Shown one piece after another: positions 10,211-21,558 of a stretch of 64,000 bases of DNA (the stretch's first letter is position 1; each line of letters opens with the position of its first letter). Source of the stretch: Larix kaempferi (taxonomy: Eukaryota > Streptophyta > Pinopsida > Pinales > Pinaceae); assembly GCA_027924585.1 (NCBI GenBank), contig BSBM01000712.1, positions 1-64,000 on the forward strand, written 5' to 3'. Below the pieces are notes generated by a model that worked only from the letters and a program-made list of their open reading frames with translations, made no database searches and was not told the origin of the DNA. The position numbers and the translations under genes were made by a program.

Positions 10211-11346
10211 GCTTTGCATTAGGTTTGAGAGGAATCTTCATCTCACACAGGTCCCTGAAAATGCCCTTCATTTCATAAAATTTTGTTGGGAACAAGTCTT
10301 GAAATTCATGTAGTAGATTGCTGACCTTTACAATTGTTTAATCATCTCAATAATCTCCAATACTAGTGAACTTGGTATTTTCCTCCAACCCATATTAACC
10401 TTCTGAATTTTCAGCGACTGTTGGAATTTGTCGAATGGCATCTCTGGTGCTTCGACATCAGGCTTCCTTCCGAATCTGAGACATAGACGGCTCTGGGATA
10501 TTCCTTGTCGTCACTACCTCCTGACACATAATATGGTTCCATCATCATTTTCGGTGTCGCAGTCCATTGTAGTCCCATTGGTCTTTCTATTGGAACTGTA
10601 TCGAGTACCTTTTCGCGGATCTCCTGCAATGCACTGTGGATAAAAGGATTCTCATCAGCGAAGCTGAATGTCTGAAAGAAACTAGTGGTCAATTATTCCC
10701 ATGTAGTTGTTCCTCGTCGCGGTTCTACTGCGATGTACCAAATCTGTGGTAATTCATCTAGCGTATGGATGAACGCATGAGCCCATTCCCGCTTCACTCT
10801 CATTCCCCATGCACTTTAACACTCTCCCGGATGATCCCTTGGATCGCCCCTTCCATTGTATTTATTTCCGTAGTAGCATTCCCTATCCCTGAATCTGACT
10901 TCCATCAATTGTCTACATAGTTTCCAGCGTGTTATCGATGACTTGTGCGCATCCCACCACCTTGCTCGAGTAGCCTTCAGTGCTTCTTCTAACACCAGCA
11001 TTCACTATGGTTCAGATACCTTGTCTTTAAATTCAGAGATGAAGATAGACGGATTAGGTAATCCTTCATATGTCGGAAGATGGCATACCTCTGTCGCTAC
11101 CCATCTCAACGAGTGAGTGATTCGTGCACACTTTTTGAATGACACCTCATGCAACCGATTCTGCTAGTTTTCTAGTGCTTCGTCAGATTCTCACGATGCC
11201 GAATTGATACTCCGCAACCCTAATTCTCCATCGGTGGTGGGATTGATCAGTAATCCTTTGAAATGTTGTAGACATTTTCCCATCCTTCTGTGAATTCATT
11301 CGTCATTGGTTCGACATATCTTTTCCCTTCTAGTGGATCAAACGGG
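10211..11346 (-). pseudogene. GyA gag-like domain lying after the protease
   Basis: Reading leftward from the protease, the frame gives MKVINPFDPLEGKRY (about 11290-11335), then WVATEVCHLPTYEGLPNPS near 11050-11110. A tryptophan-rich helical block follows: EEALKATRARWWDAHKSS near 10940-10990, DPRDHPGEC near 10820, AHAFIHTLDELPQIWY near 10745-10790. An open stretch follows from 10692 to 10411. The W..W and L..W spacing is that of retrotransposon Gag capsid helices, yet a separate Gag with zinc knuckles exists upstream of the protease. Several in-frame stops are present. It may be a second capsid-like module or a family-specific spacer domain; RT motifs are absent. The sequence is cut at 10210 by CoA. 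Confidence 0.6.
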
Positions 11347-11755
11347 TTGATGACCTTCATATCGTGATTTTCAAAGATATCTTTCTTTTCTTAAAATTGA
11401 TGACAACCTTATTCTCCATTGCCAAAATTATTCCCAATAGCATGGGATATGGGCTTGTGTTTTCAACTATCTCTATGTCGTTCAAGTCTATGTAAGTTTT
11501 TAGTCCTTCTATTTCGACAGGAAGATGAGATAATCGACCAATTGGTGTGACCTTGCTCTGATTTGCTAGTCGAAGTTGCATAGGGGACCATACCAACTGC
11601 GGCTTCCCCATCATTTCCCACGTTTGCTTAGTTAAAATGTTTACGTCCGATCCTAGATCCAAAATGATAGAATCTACATCGTATGCACCAATCTGGGTGT
11701 TCATCTTCATTTCTCTTCCCGTCTTCTTCCTATGCAATCGGTTCACTGTCTGATC
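11347..11755 (-). pseudogene. GyA aspartic protease
   Basis: The frame from 11746 to 11357 contains IILDLGSDVNIL, a D-x-G-S catalytic loop, followed by WEMMGKPQLVWSPMQLRLANQ and later the flap-like and LLG strands (YPMLLGIILAMENKVVINF). This is the single-domain retropepsin fold of gypsy elements, which would cleave Gag-Pol within particles. A TAG at about 11756-11758 separates it from the preceding segment in the same frame, so this copy is inactive as a polyprotein. Confidence 0.8.
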
Positions 11756-12570
11756 CTATCTCCCTTCCTCTTGTCGATACAAGAGACTGGCTATCTCTAC
11801 CAGTGCATCTTGATCCTTTGCTAATGTCAGCCAACTTTCTAGAAAATTCCTTAGAGTAATACCCTTCCCTGGTGACCTCTGCGAATTTGTCATATCAAAA
11901 ATTAGCGGCATCTCATAGACATGCTCTTTCCAACCATTTTTCTTGATCAATGCATCTCGTGCTTCCAAAAAGACTTCTTTTTCTACTTCGACACCGAATC
12001 GCACCTGTTTCCGAGTCGTAGGTCGAACACTAGCCAGTGGCCTATCCTCCTTTGTCGCTGCTCCTCCTCTATTTACCACTGCAACATTCACGGGTCGACT
12101 TCTGATCTCAGCTGAGATCTTCTACATATTTAGATTAGGATTTTGGTTCTGATTTACATTCAGATTTGGTTGTGGTTGTGGAGTATTCTTATTCTGCCAC
12201 TTCGCGATTAACTGAGGAAAATCTTCGACAGTGTGATCCGCTGCACTACAATAGGTACACTACGGAGTCGGATTCGGGAAATCTCTTTGATAATGTCCAA
12301 TCTAGCCACAATTATAGCACGTAACTGGTCCTCGACCTCGACCAAAGGTTCCTTCGCGAGCAAAACCTCCACCCCGACCTCCTCTAAATCCACCTCGCGG
12401 CTGATTGTACGGATTATTATATTTCGGTGGATCATACTGTGGTTGGTTATACTGCGGCTGCAGTTGATTGTATTGCGGTTGATTATACTGTGATGGTGGT
12501 GGATTATACTATGGATGCGGTTTATTATATTGTTTCTGAAGTGGTACATGAGGTTGGTATTCTCCCTTCA
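11756..12570 (-). pseudogene. GyA nucleocapsid tail and Gag-protease linker
   Basis: Two cysteine motifs lie near 12190-12335: CYNCG-x-IGHY and, in tandem, CTYCSAADHTVEDFPQL. Upstream is an Arg/Gly-rich stretch (GGFRGGRGGGF, near 12350-12400) and an Asn/Gln/Tyr/Pro-rich region encoded by repeated 'ggttgattgtactgcggt'-like units (12410-12530). Downstream, an open stretch from 12091 to 11756 contains KQVRFGVEVEKEVFLEARDALIKK and leads to the protease. The multiple knuckles suggest nucleic-acid binding by Gag. Confidence 0.7.
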
Positions 12571-14399
12571 TGAAATAAGTATCCGCAGTTCTTTCTTGAA
12601 GTAAATCATATGCTCTAGAATCCTTCTCCTCACGACCGACCGATCGACAGAAGTTACAAAAAATATTGGTCGGCTTCGACACAACCTTCTGTAATTACAC
12701 ACATTCTTCTGAGTGATGTCCCCTCATTTGAAAAATTCGACACGAGGGAATTCCTCCTTGAATGCGTGGATTTGGTGCGCTAGAATCTAAATAATCGCAT
12801 AATTCAGGACACTAATACTTATGATGTCATTCATACTTGCATCGACTGCACCATATTTCTCCATGAAATTTCTTCCCCTTCTTGATATCCTATAGTTGGA
12901 TATTCAATTTCGTTGGTTGTCATTGGATCTGGTTCATTCCAATCCCTGTTTCTCCAATCGACGAAGCCTCGAGCTTCATCAGAATTTCTAATGCCTCCAC
13001 CCGGGATACGATCCTCTGCTGCATCAGCGGAATCTAAATGTGCGATATCAATCCTACAATAAACCATTATTTATGTTGTATGTCAATCATTCCAAAACTT
13101 ACTTTCGCCATCAGACTTTGGTACCTTTGATCAAATTCCCATATCGATTCATTAGGAAATTGCATTATTTCCTTCAACTCTGTGATATATTACGATTCCG
13201 ATTTTGGTTTCCTAAATTCGTCTATCAATCCTGCTCTAATTTCTTCCAAGTTTTTCTAAGGACTCCCTATAGGTACTTGTACAAACTTCGTAAACCAATC
13301 CATTGCATGACCCCTAAAGGTCGTCTCCAATTGTTCCTTCTTAATATCATCATCCTGGACTTGTTTCACCATCCACACCGCTTTGCATAAGAACCAATAT
13401 TGTTTGGGATCATCAGTCCCCTTACCCTGAAAAATAGGCATCTTTATGTCGTTTCCTACCATCCTTGATTTTCTACTGGTGTTTGTAGATCCGCTACTCT
13501 TACTACTATTTTGACACGCAGGACAACCCTGCAAAAAGCTTATATTTCTTCTTCCAAAGTTTGGTGCAGTGCACAGGGTTGTGGCCACGTTGCAGCTTTG
13601 GGTCTGTCCTTCCTCAGGTTCAGGGGTAGCTTGGTCGTTTTCTTCGTCACAGTAGGTTCGCTTAGTCCCTTGTGGTCCCATTTTGCATTTCTTTGTTCCG
13701 TTCGCACTAGGAGACTCTATCTCTATCTCAGTCCTCCTCTTCTTCTCTTGCCGGAACCTCACTCCACTTCTCAGGAAACCACAATATTCCACAGCTTCCC
13801 TCACAATTTCTTCATCGCTCATATCCATCTACCCCGCATCATTCTATCAGACCCACATCCATGCGGTACCCATAGCCTCCACACACCCGAGATTTACTTG
13901 TCGGATTTCATCTTTAATATGCCCTTTTCACAAATGAGCATCTTGATCCACAATTTTAGCGACAATAGATACCTTCCTTTGGTTCCCTTGAAAAATTTTC
14001 TTTCTGCGTCGCTTTATGAATTAACTGTGTCCACAACAAATTCAATACTGTATCCTTCCAAAATGTTGTCTACCCAAACCTTGACATCCCTTGAATATTT
14101 TTTGTTCACTTGTCCCAACTATTGGATCAGTTATGGGGTCCAGTGTTTAGGCTCAACTCCTTGGAAATTCTTCTTCTGAAAATTTAGTTGCGCCAAGCAT
14201 TCATATAGTAGTATAGGAAACTCACAGAAGAATATTTTGTGGATATCAGAGTAGATGTACTTTTGCAACCACTCAGTCGTCGACCATCTAGGGTTATGAT
14301 TTTCTTCCTTAGAAAATTCTCGCGTCTTCTTGTGGAACCATTCCGTGATCTTTGGATTTTTTGGATGCCACACCATGTCCTCTCTTCTTTCGCACTAGG
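12571..14399 (-). pseudogene. GyA Gag
   Basis: From the primer-binding site leftward: an N-terminal frame near 14131-14376 (TEWLQKYIYSDIHKIFF...), then 13828-13256, which carries KMPIFQGKGTDDPKQYWF (near 13395-13445), the usual start of the gypsy capsid domain, and the helix with HAMDWFTKFVQVP. Further left, frames give LMKLEASSIGETGIGMNQIQ and three more cysteine-histidine motifs between about 12650 and 12850 (CSRCK, CRIF..HHSEEC, CNFC). There are many stops and frameshifts. Gag would build the virus-like particle. Confidence 0.75.
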
Positions 14400-14417
14400 A
14401 TCCCGACAAGAGAACCA
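14400..14417 (-). promoter_or_regulatory. GyA primer-binding site
   Basis: On the minus strand this reads TGGTTCTCTTGTCGGGAT, two bases after the LTR end. It resembles a decayed TGGTGCCGTTGCCGGGGAT-type plant gypsy site (aspartate tRNA). Confidence 0.6.
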
Positions 14418-14419
14418 TT

Positions 14420-15316
14420 TGTTGACACAGATCTGTCGACAAGGGTTCACTTTGCACTAGTGTCAAAAAAACCCAACGCAATCTCCCATAAACATCTTCC
14501 CAGAAAGGGTTTATCCTTTCTAGCGACACCCGCAGAGCGAGTGAAGTCTCACCTGAGATATCTAAGGGGGGCTGCAAGAACCATGTTTCCACAGATATGA
14601 GAGAACATGCATCATTTGTACTCAATCACACAGTAATTCAGAGATCGACATGAACATTATTCGCATCAAAATATAATCATTATATCTACGACATAACAGA
14701 TTATCGTAGCATAACAAACAGATCTAAGATATATAACAATATCGTGACATTACAGACATTCATCATTCATTAGAGATTCATTCACCAATCACGTTGCGAC
14801 ATCATACATCCATTTACACTGCGATAGAACATAATCAATCATATAGAAACAGGTAAAAGATACATAGACATAGCGAAGACATTATTTCTCATTACTTCAT
14901 CAATTTGTCTTACACCACAACATCAAGGAGTACATCCGCAAAACCAATACAAAACAGATCTGCAAATCAACATTGAGAAAATGATGCCGAAGATCAGATT
15001 AGATAAGAGATAATACAAAAAGGAACTCAACATGCGAACCAAAAGATAGATCAAAGAATCGATAGAAGGATCCAAGATTATGATCGATAGATTCCCTTAG
15101 GCTTACAATCCTACTCCTATTTATAGGCTCACTTTGGCGTTACACATGGTCCACTTCGTAGAGTGACTCATCAACTAATTAACTAATTGACCAACTAGTC
15201 CATGCTACCCGCTTATCTTTCGCTTTATCTGATCCGCCACTGGTCCTTTACCTTTGTCGCTGACCCTTCCATCGCTGAATGTACCAAAACTTAGGCACCT
15301 TGACCCTGTTCCAACA
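14420..15316 (-). repeat. GyA 5' LTR
   Basis: Minus-strand ends are TGTTGGAACAGGG and GATCTGTGTCAACA, giving TGTTG/CAACA termini. A TATA box (TATAAATA, plus coordinates 15118-15125) lies in the upstream part, followed by a long pyrimidine-rich leader. The second LTR copy is not in the window, so the ends rest on termini and on the adjacent primer-binding site. Confidence 0.65.
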
Positions 15317-15511
15317 CTACAATACAACTCAGTCCATTGAGAACTGTCATACTCAACTCAGTCCATTGAGGAGTATTATAGATCAACTCAACTCATTCCA
15401 TCGAGGAGGATTATCTAGAACAATCATCTCCCTCTCTCTCTCTTTCAAGGGAGAGTCACACCATTCTCCCTGGCCTAGGGAGAATGTCTCACCAATGCTG
15501 CAACATCAACA
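15317..15511 (-). repeat. CoB 3' remnant with short tandem repeats
   Basis: Lies beyond a purine-rich motif (minus strand CTAATTGAGAAGGAG) followed by TGTTGATG, which looks like a PPT-LTR junction ending at 15511. Its sequence does not match the start of the CoB 5' LTR (43030 leftward). It contains about three copies of a unit around 'caactcagtccattgag' (15327-15410), so it may instead be a 3' untranslated repeat block like those of CoC-CoE, with the real LTR lost. Confidence 0.5.
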
Positions 15512-17250
15512 CTCCTTCTCAATTAGGTAGGCATTCTCCACCACTCCAAGCTTGTCACGAAAGTATACAAATTTTTCCCTTTAAAGAAGCTTGATGAGAA
15601 TGTTGGAAATTTGATTATTTGTAGGAATATATTGGAGATGGAATTCTCCCTACTGCACGATGTATCAGATGTAATGATACTAAATGTTGATATTTTTTGA
15701 CCTGTCATGAAATACTAGATTCACTTAAAGGTGTATGCAACTTTGATTATCATAGTGAATAAAGGTCGGCTCTAAAATTTGATCAAACAAATTGGCAAGG
15801 ATATTTCGAATACACACTACTTCACGAACTGCCACACACACCGCAATGTACTCATCCTCTATTGTACTCAGTGCCAAAAAATACTTCTTACTTCTACACC
15901 AAGAAATCACGACAAACCCTACATTGAAGCAACACCCGGAGGTGCTCTTCCTATCCAATGCAGTCCCTACCCAATAAGAATCAAAGTAGCCTTGCAATCT
16001 CATGTCAACACTGGAAGCATATCTCAAGCCATATCCCACTGTGCCATGCAAGTATCTGCCAACACATGCTTCACAAAACCCAATGTGTTTGTCTCGGTTC
16101 ACTCATGAATTGACTAAGTGCATTCACTGCAAAGTAAATGTTTGGTCTGGTATTAACCAGATATATCAATGACCCAATTAGTTGTCGATACATGGTGGGA
16201 TCTACCAAATCTGACTCAAAAGCTGAGTCACTCATCTTCTTCATATTTGACACCATCGGTGTAACCATGGACTTATAGTACATCATCCAAATTCTCCTCG
16301 AGATATCAATAGTGTACTTCCCTTGACTTAGGAATATCTCATCATGTCTCTACGACACCTCTAATCCCAATAAATAGTGCATCAAACCAAGGTCTGTCAT
16401 CTCAAACTCATAGTCTAGCTTCCTCTTACACCACACATTGAGTCTTTCTGCTTCCGTGAGAAATAAATCATAAACATAAAGTACTAGGATCAAAGGCTCA
16501 CCATCAACAACCTTATAATAAAGGTTGGAATCTGCCTCACTCTTGGTGAATCTCAAACTCACCAGGTATCCGTCAGTCATAGCATACCATGCTTGTGGTT
16601 CCTGCTTGAGTCCGTATAAGGCCTTATTTAGTATACACACATGGGACTCTTCCCATGAATCATGAAACCCTCTGGCTGCTCAATGTATACCTCTTCCTTG
16701 ATCACACTGTTGAGGAAGGCAATATTTACACCCATCTGATGAAATTTCCATCCCATAGCTTAAGCACGAGCTATGATCAACCTGATCGTCATGTACTATG
16801 CGACTGGAGCAAATGTCTCATCATAATTGACTCCCTCTTTCTGAGAGAATCCTCTATCCACAAATCTCGCTTTGTGTTTCTTGATGCTCCCATCAGCTGC
16901 ATGTTTGATCATGTAGATCCACTTAGAAGTCATAATTGACTCCCCTTCAGGCCTCAAAACAATCTCCCACACATCATTCTTCATGATGGATTGATATTCT
17001 TCCATCATGGCATCTTTCTAAACATGTATGTTAGCTTCCTCCTTGTAGTTAGCAGGCTCAGTATCAATGATGTGGCTCATCAAATCAATATAGCTTGAGA
17101 ATCTCTGAGGTCTCTTGATTTCTCTGAAAGTACCACAGTGTGAATCATTCCCCTTTGCATCTTGTAAGGTCTGACGAACACATGTAGGCCTCTTCCAACC
17201 TACTGCAACATCAACTGGATCCACGGGATCAATATGATCAATAGGCTCCA
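15512..17250 (-). pseudogene. CoB reverse transcriptase and RNase H
   Basis: Reading leftward: the linker before RT (about 17018-17251), RT fingers (EEYQSIMKNDVWEIV, SKWIYMIKHAADGSI, FSQKEGVNYDETFAPVA; 17008-16796), the KALYGLKQEPQAWY block near 16590-16630, and the active site near 16480, which reads YVYD instead of YVDD. MTDLGLMHYLLGLEVS follows, then the connection (16286-16071). RNase H (16102-15725) has RKSTSGCCF, STIEDEYIA and DNQSC, and its C-terminal frame can be followed to about 15525. At least six frame breaks separate these pieces. The D-to-Y change in the active site alone would abolish polymerisation. Confidence 0.85.
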
Positions 17251-17704
17251 TTGTCTCCCTCTGAAATACTGGAGGGGGGAAGATACCATCTCCTTTGGAG
17301 CCTCCTGATCCTTACCATCAATCTCCATGTGATATCCTCTAGCTCTTCTAAAGGCTTCCTCCTTTTTGAAGGAGACATCTCTGCTGACCTCGATCTATCT
17401 TGATCTTGGGATATAGATATTGTAATCCTTCGAAGACTCATTGTACCCCAAAAAGTACCCTTCCTTCCTAAATTTTCTAGCTTTGTCCTCTTTTCCTTGG
17501 GTACATGAATGTATACCGGACAACCAAATAACCACAAGTGACCAACCTCTGGTTTCACACATGTGAAATCCTCTTATAGAGTTATGTTCCTCAATATCTT
17601 GTGAGGACTTGTATTCTGAACATACACTGCGGTACTAGAATCTTATGCCCATGAGAACATAAGTAGACTCTTATCATGAATAATGGCTTTGGTTTCCTCT
17701 ACAA
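17251..17704 (-). pseudogene. CoB integrase, C-terminal half
   Basis: Contains VYVQNTSPHKIL (about 17600-17640) and KPEVGHLWLFGCPVYIHVPK (17500-17560), the conserved end of the copia integrase core, followed by a degraded linker. The upstream half is on the far side of CoC, starting at 25961. Bases 17700-17704 are one copy of the CoC target duplication. Confidence 0.85.
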
Positions 17705-18293
17705 TGTTAAATTTTGAGAATTAATTCACAATACTCTAGGATCTTCACTGAGAGAATAACACATACAGTATATCAATGCATAACAATCACAATAAGCATG
17801 ACAAGCATCACAAGAATCAAAAGCATGAGAGACAAGAGACACAGAGTTTTCGTGGGGAAAACCCCACAACTTCCTCAGAGATAGAGAGAGCAATGGCTCA
17901 ACCAAAGTACATTCAAAATACACTGAGATAGTCTCCTCGTAGCAGATGATCCTCCTCCTCACTAGTGCGCCACTTTCAGAGTGAGAGAAGTGTGAATTTC
18001 TGAATGATGAAAATAGAGATCTCCCGATCTCTATTTATACTAACCTGTTTGCCCAGTTACACTATGGGGCCAACTTGTCTAGCTAGGTACATCCACAATA
18101 TAAAATATATTTCAGGGCCGACCCCACACATGGTGGTCTAATAACCCGTCGCTAAGTACACACACTTGCGACACTTGTCAATACACATGACGACACTTCC
18201 TTATAGAGGAATAACACATCTCTTATAAGGGTACAATTAATATATATGAAATATATAGATGAAATACATTCTAAAGTTACATATACATCAACA
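17705..18293 (-). repeat. CoC 3' LTR
   Basis: 589 bp; minus-strand start TGTTGATGTATATGTAAC, end TTCTCAAAATTTAACA. It lacks a 15-bp stretch present in the partner near 25511 (between direct repeats of AAAACCCC). TATAAATA on the minus strand at 18032-18039. Confidence 0.97.
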
Positions 18294-18315
18294 CTCCCTC
18301 TTAACTAGGAAGGTA
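18294..18315 (-). promoter_or_regulatory. CoC polypurine tract
   Basis: The minus strand reads ACCTTCCTAGTTAAGAGGGAG directly before the LTR start. A closely similar motif sits at the same place in CoE (54528-54549). Confidence 0.8.
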
Positions 18316-18539
18316 TTTCTCGACACAGTTCTGCTAGACAAGTCTTCTTCTCGGGATCATCGTCATCGATGCATCGTCATCATCATCGTCACTGCTACTG
18401 CTATCTCAACCAATCTCTGACTCTACTCGTCTTAGGAAGTTCTACAGAGCCAGTCATTTTTCATACCGGATGTAGGCCCACCACCTGCAGGTCTTCATCA
18501 TCACTGGCCATACTGTGGAATCCTTAGGACTTATTACAT

Positions 18540-19125
18540 GCGTCAAAAAAACCTTGCAAGGGCATCCCAGGATGTGACGAGCACACAACTCTACCTATAG
18601 GATCTCCCAGGGCCATATTATATGTGACCTCACCACAAAACCTTGCAAGATCATCCCAGGCTGTTACGAGCACACAACTCTACCTATAGGATCTCCCAAG
18701 GACAGATTATATGTGGTCACCACAAAACCTTGCAAGAGCATCCCAGGCTGTTACGAGCACACAGCTCTACCTATAGAATCTCCCAGGGACAGATTATATG
18801 TGGTCATGGAAAAACCTTGCAAGAGCATCCCAAGACTTATTACGGGCACACAGCCCAACCTATCGGATCTCCCAAGGACAGATTATATGCCATAGGACAA
18901 AACCTTGCAAGAGCATCTGCCAGATATCCCAGGGCCAAATTATATGCCATAGGAAAAACCTTGCAAGACTATCTGCAGATCTCCCAAGGCCAAATTATAT
19001 GTCCTCCTAGAGAAAAACCTCGAAAGAGCATTTGCCAGATATCCCACGGCCAAATTACATGCCATAGGCAAAACCTTGCAAGACTATCTGCAAATCTCCC
19101 AGGGCCAAATTATATGCTCATCTGC
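18540..19125. repeat. CoC 3' array 1: eight units around AAAACCTTGCAAGA
   Basis: Units start near 18545, 18639, 18724, 18812, 18898, 18955, 19014 and 19070. The first five are about 85-93 bp (with 'cccaggctgttacgagcaca' and 'ctacctatagaatctcccagg'), the later ones about 56-59 bp. It lies between the pol stop codon and the 3' LTR. Open frames across it are by-products of the repeat. Confidence 0.85.
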
Positions 19126-19139
19126 ACAACCTGATCCAC

Positions 19140-19700
19140 GACCATAGAGTATCAACCTGATACCCACCATACATCATCCTGATGTACACATGATCATCCT
19201 GATCATCATCACTGCAACATCCTGCTGCATATCATCTGGAGCAACATCCTGAAGCTCGTCATCCATGATCATCCTGATCATACAATGCATTTATCTGATG
19301 CATACCATGTATCTACCTGATACATGTCATCATACATGATCCACCTGATCATACAGTGTATCCACCTGATACAAATACAAATACATGATACATATCAACA
19401 TACATGATCCACCTGATCATACAATGTATCCACCTGATACATATACAGATACATGGTCCAAGCATCCAACATGATGCATATACAAAATACATACAAATGA
19501 TCCAACTGATCATATCCAGCATCCAACATGATGCGTACATACATATACATATAAATGATCCAACTGATCATATCCAACATCCAACATGATGCATACATAC
19601 ATATAAATGATCCAACTGATCATATCCAGCATCCAACATGATGCGTACATACATATATAAATGATCCAACTGATCATACAAAGTAGAAACCAGAACATCA
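19140..19700. repeat. CoC 3' array 2: GATCCAACTGATCAT units
   Basis: Diverged units of about 51-60 bp built on 'gatccaactgatcat', 'atccaacatgatgc' and 'tacatacatata'; the clearest run from about 19495 to 19690. The GATC and TGATCA steps are partly self-complementary. No coding role is visible. Confidence 0.85.
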
Positions 19701-19791
19701 TCCTGATGCTCATCATCCAGTGCTTACATCCACAACCATGTGAAGGATCCTCCTTCCAACATGCTTGGAATGACTTCAACAAATGTGTCCA

Positions 19792-21558
19792 TCACTTCTT
19801 CCTCGAAGTGTCCTCGATCTGAAGAACACCAAGCCTCTCCCTGAAGTACTTGAACTTCACCCTGGCTAGTGGCTTCGTCAGCACATCTGCAATCTGCTCG
19901 TCCGTCGCAACATACAGGAGCTTCACAGCTCCTCTCTGCACCATATCCCTGATATAGTGATATTTGATCTCTATGTGTTTCGACCTGTCATGAAACAATG
20001 GGTTCTCAGACAGCTTCACACAACTCTGGTTATCGCAGAAGATACCAGTAGCATCCAATGGGAGATCAAATAAATCAGACAATAGCTTCCGTAGCCATAC
20101 TGCCTCACAAATAGCTGAACAGGCTACAACATACTCTGCCTCAGCTGTACTCAGTGCTACGCAGGATTGCTTCCTGCTAAACCAAGAGATCACACCTGAT
20201 CCCATACTAAAGTAGCACCCAGATGTGCTCTTCCTATCTGCAGCACTGCTTGCCCAATCTAAATCAACATAACCCTGCAGGTTAAACTTTTGATTCGCTT
20301 CATACTTGAGCCCATAATCCACTGTACCCTTCAGGTACCTCAGAACATGATTTACAGCAACCAGGTGAACACTCCTTGGATCCGTCAAGAACTGGCTCAA
20401 TGTGTTCACCGAAAAGCAAATATCTGGTCTCATGTTCGTTAGGTACATCAAGGACCCAATCATCTGACGATACATAGAGACATCAACTGGCTCAGATGAA
20501 GCATCACATAGAAGCTTCAGGTTCGATGCCATGGGTGTGGCCATGGCCTTGCAATCCATCATCCCGAATCTCTTCAGGATATCTACTGTGTACTTCCCTT
20601 GACCAAGGAAGATACCACCTGCATTCTGCCACACCTCCATACCTAGAAAATAATGCATCATTCCCAAATCTTTCATATCGAACTCAGCAGCAAGCTTCCT
20701 CTTAGTATCTGCAATCAATCTGTCATCTCCTGTTACAAATAAGTCATCCGTGTACATAAGTAGAATCACAGGATTTCCTTCCTCAACCTTGTAGTAAAGG
20801 TTGGAATTCGCTTTACTCTTGGTAAAGCCCAAACTAGATAGGAAACTGTCCATCCTACCATACCAAGTTCTGGTAGCTTGCTTCAAGCCATACAAGGCTT
20901 TCTTCAATCTGCACACATATGACTCCCTGTCATGTATTTCAAAACTGAGTGGCTGCTCCACATATACTTCCTCTTCAACCACACCATTCAAGAAGGCAAT
21001 CTTGACATCCATCTGGTGTATTTTCCATTTCATTACTGCAGCCAGGGAAAGTACTGTTCTGATGGAAGTATACCTGGCTACAGGTGCAAAAGTTTCTTCA
21101 TAATCTATTCCCTCTTTCTGAGAGAAGCCACGAGCCACGAATCTTGCCTTGTATTTCTCTACACTGCCATCTGCAGCATGCTTGATTTTGTAAATCCATT
21201 TGGAAGTCACAACAAACTTCTCTTTAGGTCTTGGGACAACATCCCAAACATCATTCTTCATTATTGATTGGTATTCCTCAACCATGGCATCCTTCCATTC
21301 TTTATTTTCCGCTGCTTCTTCATAACTGGAAGGTTCTTTGTTCATAATGTCACAGAGTAAAGCAACATAGCTGGTATGTGATCTAGTTCTCTTCTTTGCT
21401 CTGTGTTCTTCTTCTGGGATGCCAAATCTTTCTGCATCTTGAATGAGCTCTCTAGCCCATGCAGGTTTCCTCTTGTGAGAGTTATCCTCACGGGGTGGAT
21501 CTACAGGTTCTTGCGGATCTTCAAACTCACGAACAACTTCTGGAATTGCTTCAATCAT
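19792..21558 (-). CDS. CoC reverse transcriptase and RNase H
   Basis: An open 588-codon frame. RT fingers are at about residues 100-170 (SKWIYKIKHAADGSV, FSQKEGIDYEETFAPVA), then MDVKIAFLNGVVEEEVY and KALYGLKQATRTWY. The polymerase active site reads YTDD rather than the usual YVDD; both aspartates are kept. RNase H follows (DRKSTSGCYF, STAEAEYVA, DNQSCVKL, HIEIKYHYIRDMV, ADVLTKPLARVKF) and ends LGVLQIEDTSRKK. It would synthesise element DNA in the particle. The frame continues upstream past a TAA near 21634 to integrase, so it is the tail of a polyprotein and the first ATG is not a native start. Confidence 0.9.
   Translation of the reverse strand: MIEAIPEVVREFEDPQEPVDPPREDNSHKRKPAWARELIQDAERFGIPEEEHRAKKRTRSHTSYVALLCDIMNKEPSSYEEAAENKEWKDAMVEEYQSIMKNDVWDVVPRPKEKFVVTSKWIYKIKHAADGSVEKYKARFVARGFSQKEGIDYEETFAPVARYTSIRTVLSLAAVMKWKIHQMDVKIAFLNGVVEEEVYVEQPLSFEIHDRESYVCRLKKALYGLKQATRTWYGRMDSFLSSLGFTKSKANSNLYYKVEEGNPVILLMYTDDLFVTGDDRLIADTKRKLAAEFDMKDLGMMHYFLGMEVWQNAGGIFLGQGKYTVDILKRFGMMDCKAMATPMASNLKLLCDASSEPVDVSMYRQMIGSLMYLTNMRPDICFSVNTLSQFLTDPRSVHLVAVNHVLRYLKGTVDYGLKYEANQKFNLQGYVDLDWASSAADRKSTSGCYFSMGSGVISWFSRKQSCVALSTAEAEYVVACSAICEAVWLRKLLSDLFDLPLDATGIFCDNQSCVKLSENPLFHDRSKHIEIKYHYIRDMVQRGAVKLLYVATDEQIADVLTKPLARVKFKYFRERLGVLQIEDTSRKK

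Larger units (their letters stand above)
1..15316 (-). mobile_element. GyA: Ty3/gypsy LTR retrotransposon, incomplete, interrupted by CoA
   Basis: Minus-strand gypsy element. Reading leftward from its 5' LTR (14420-15316) come a primer-binding site, gag with zinc knuckles, an aspartic protease and a second gag-like segment down to 10211. The plus-strand copia CoA and a fragment of a second CoA copy occupy 3849-10210. GyA resumes at 3848 with the end of RNase H and a full-length but decayed integrase, then a spacer and an extra ORF that runs off the left edge. Treating the two halves as one element is inference: same strand, complementary domain content, and each ends at CoA-derived sequence. 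No 3' LTR matching 14420-15316 is visible, so it would have to lie left of the window. The alternative is two different gypsy remnants brought together. Confidence 0.6.

Noticed and set aside
13511-14179. 222-codon plus-strand frame
   Set aside because: Antisense to GyA Gag, whose minus-strand frames carry real capsid motifs.
18643-19134. 163-codon plus-strand frame in CoC
   Set aside because: Generated by the AAAACCTTGCAAGA tandem array; unit length changes along the frame and there is no domain.
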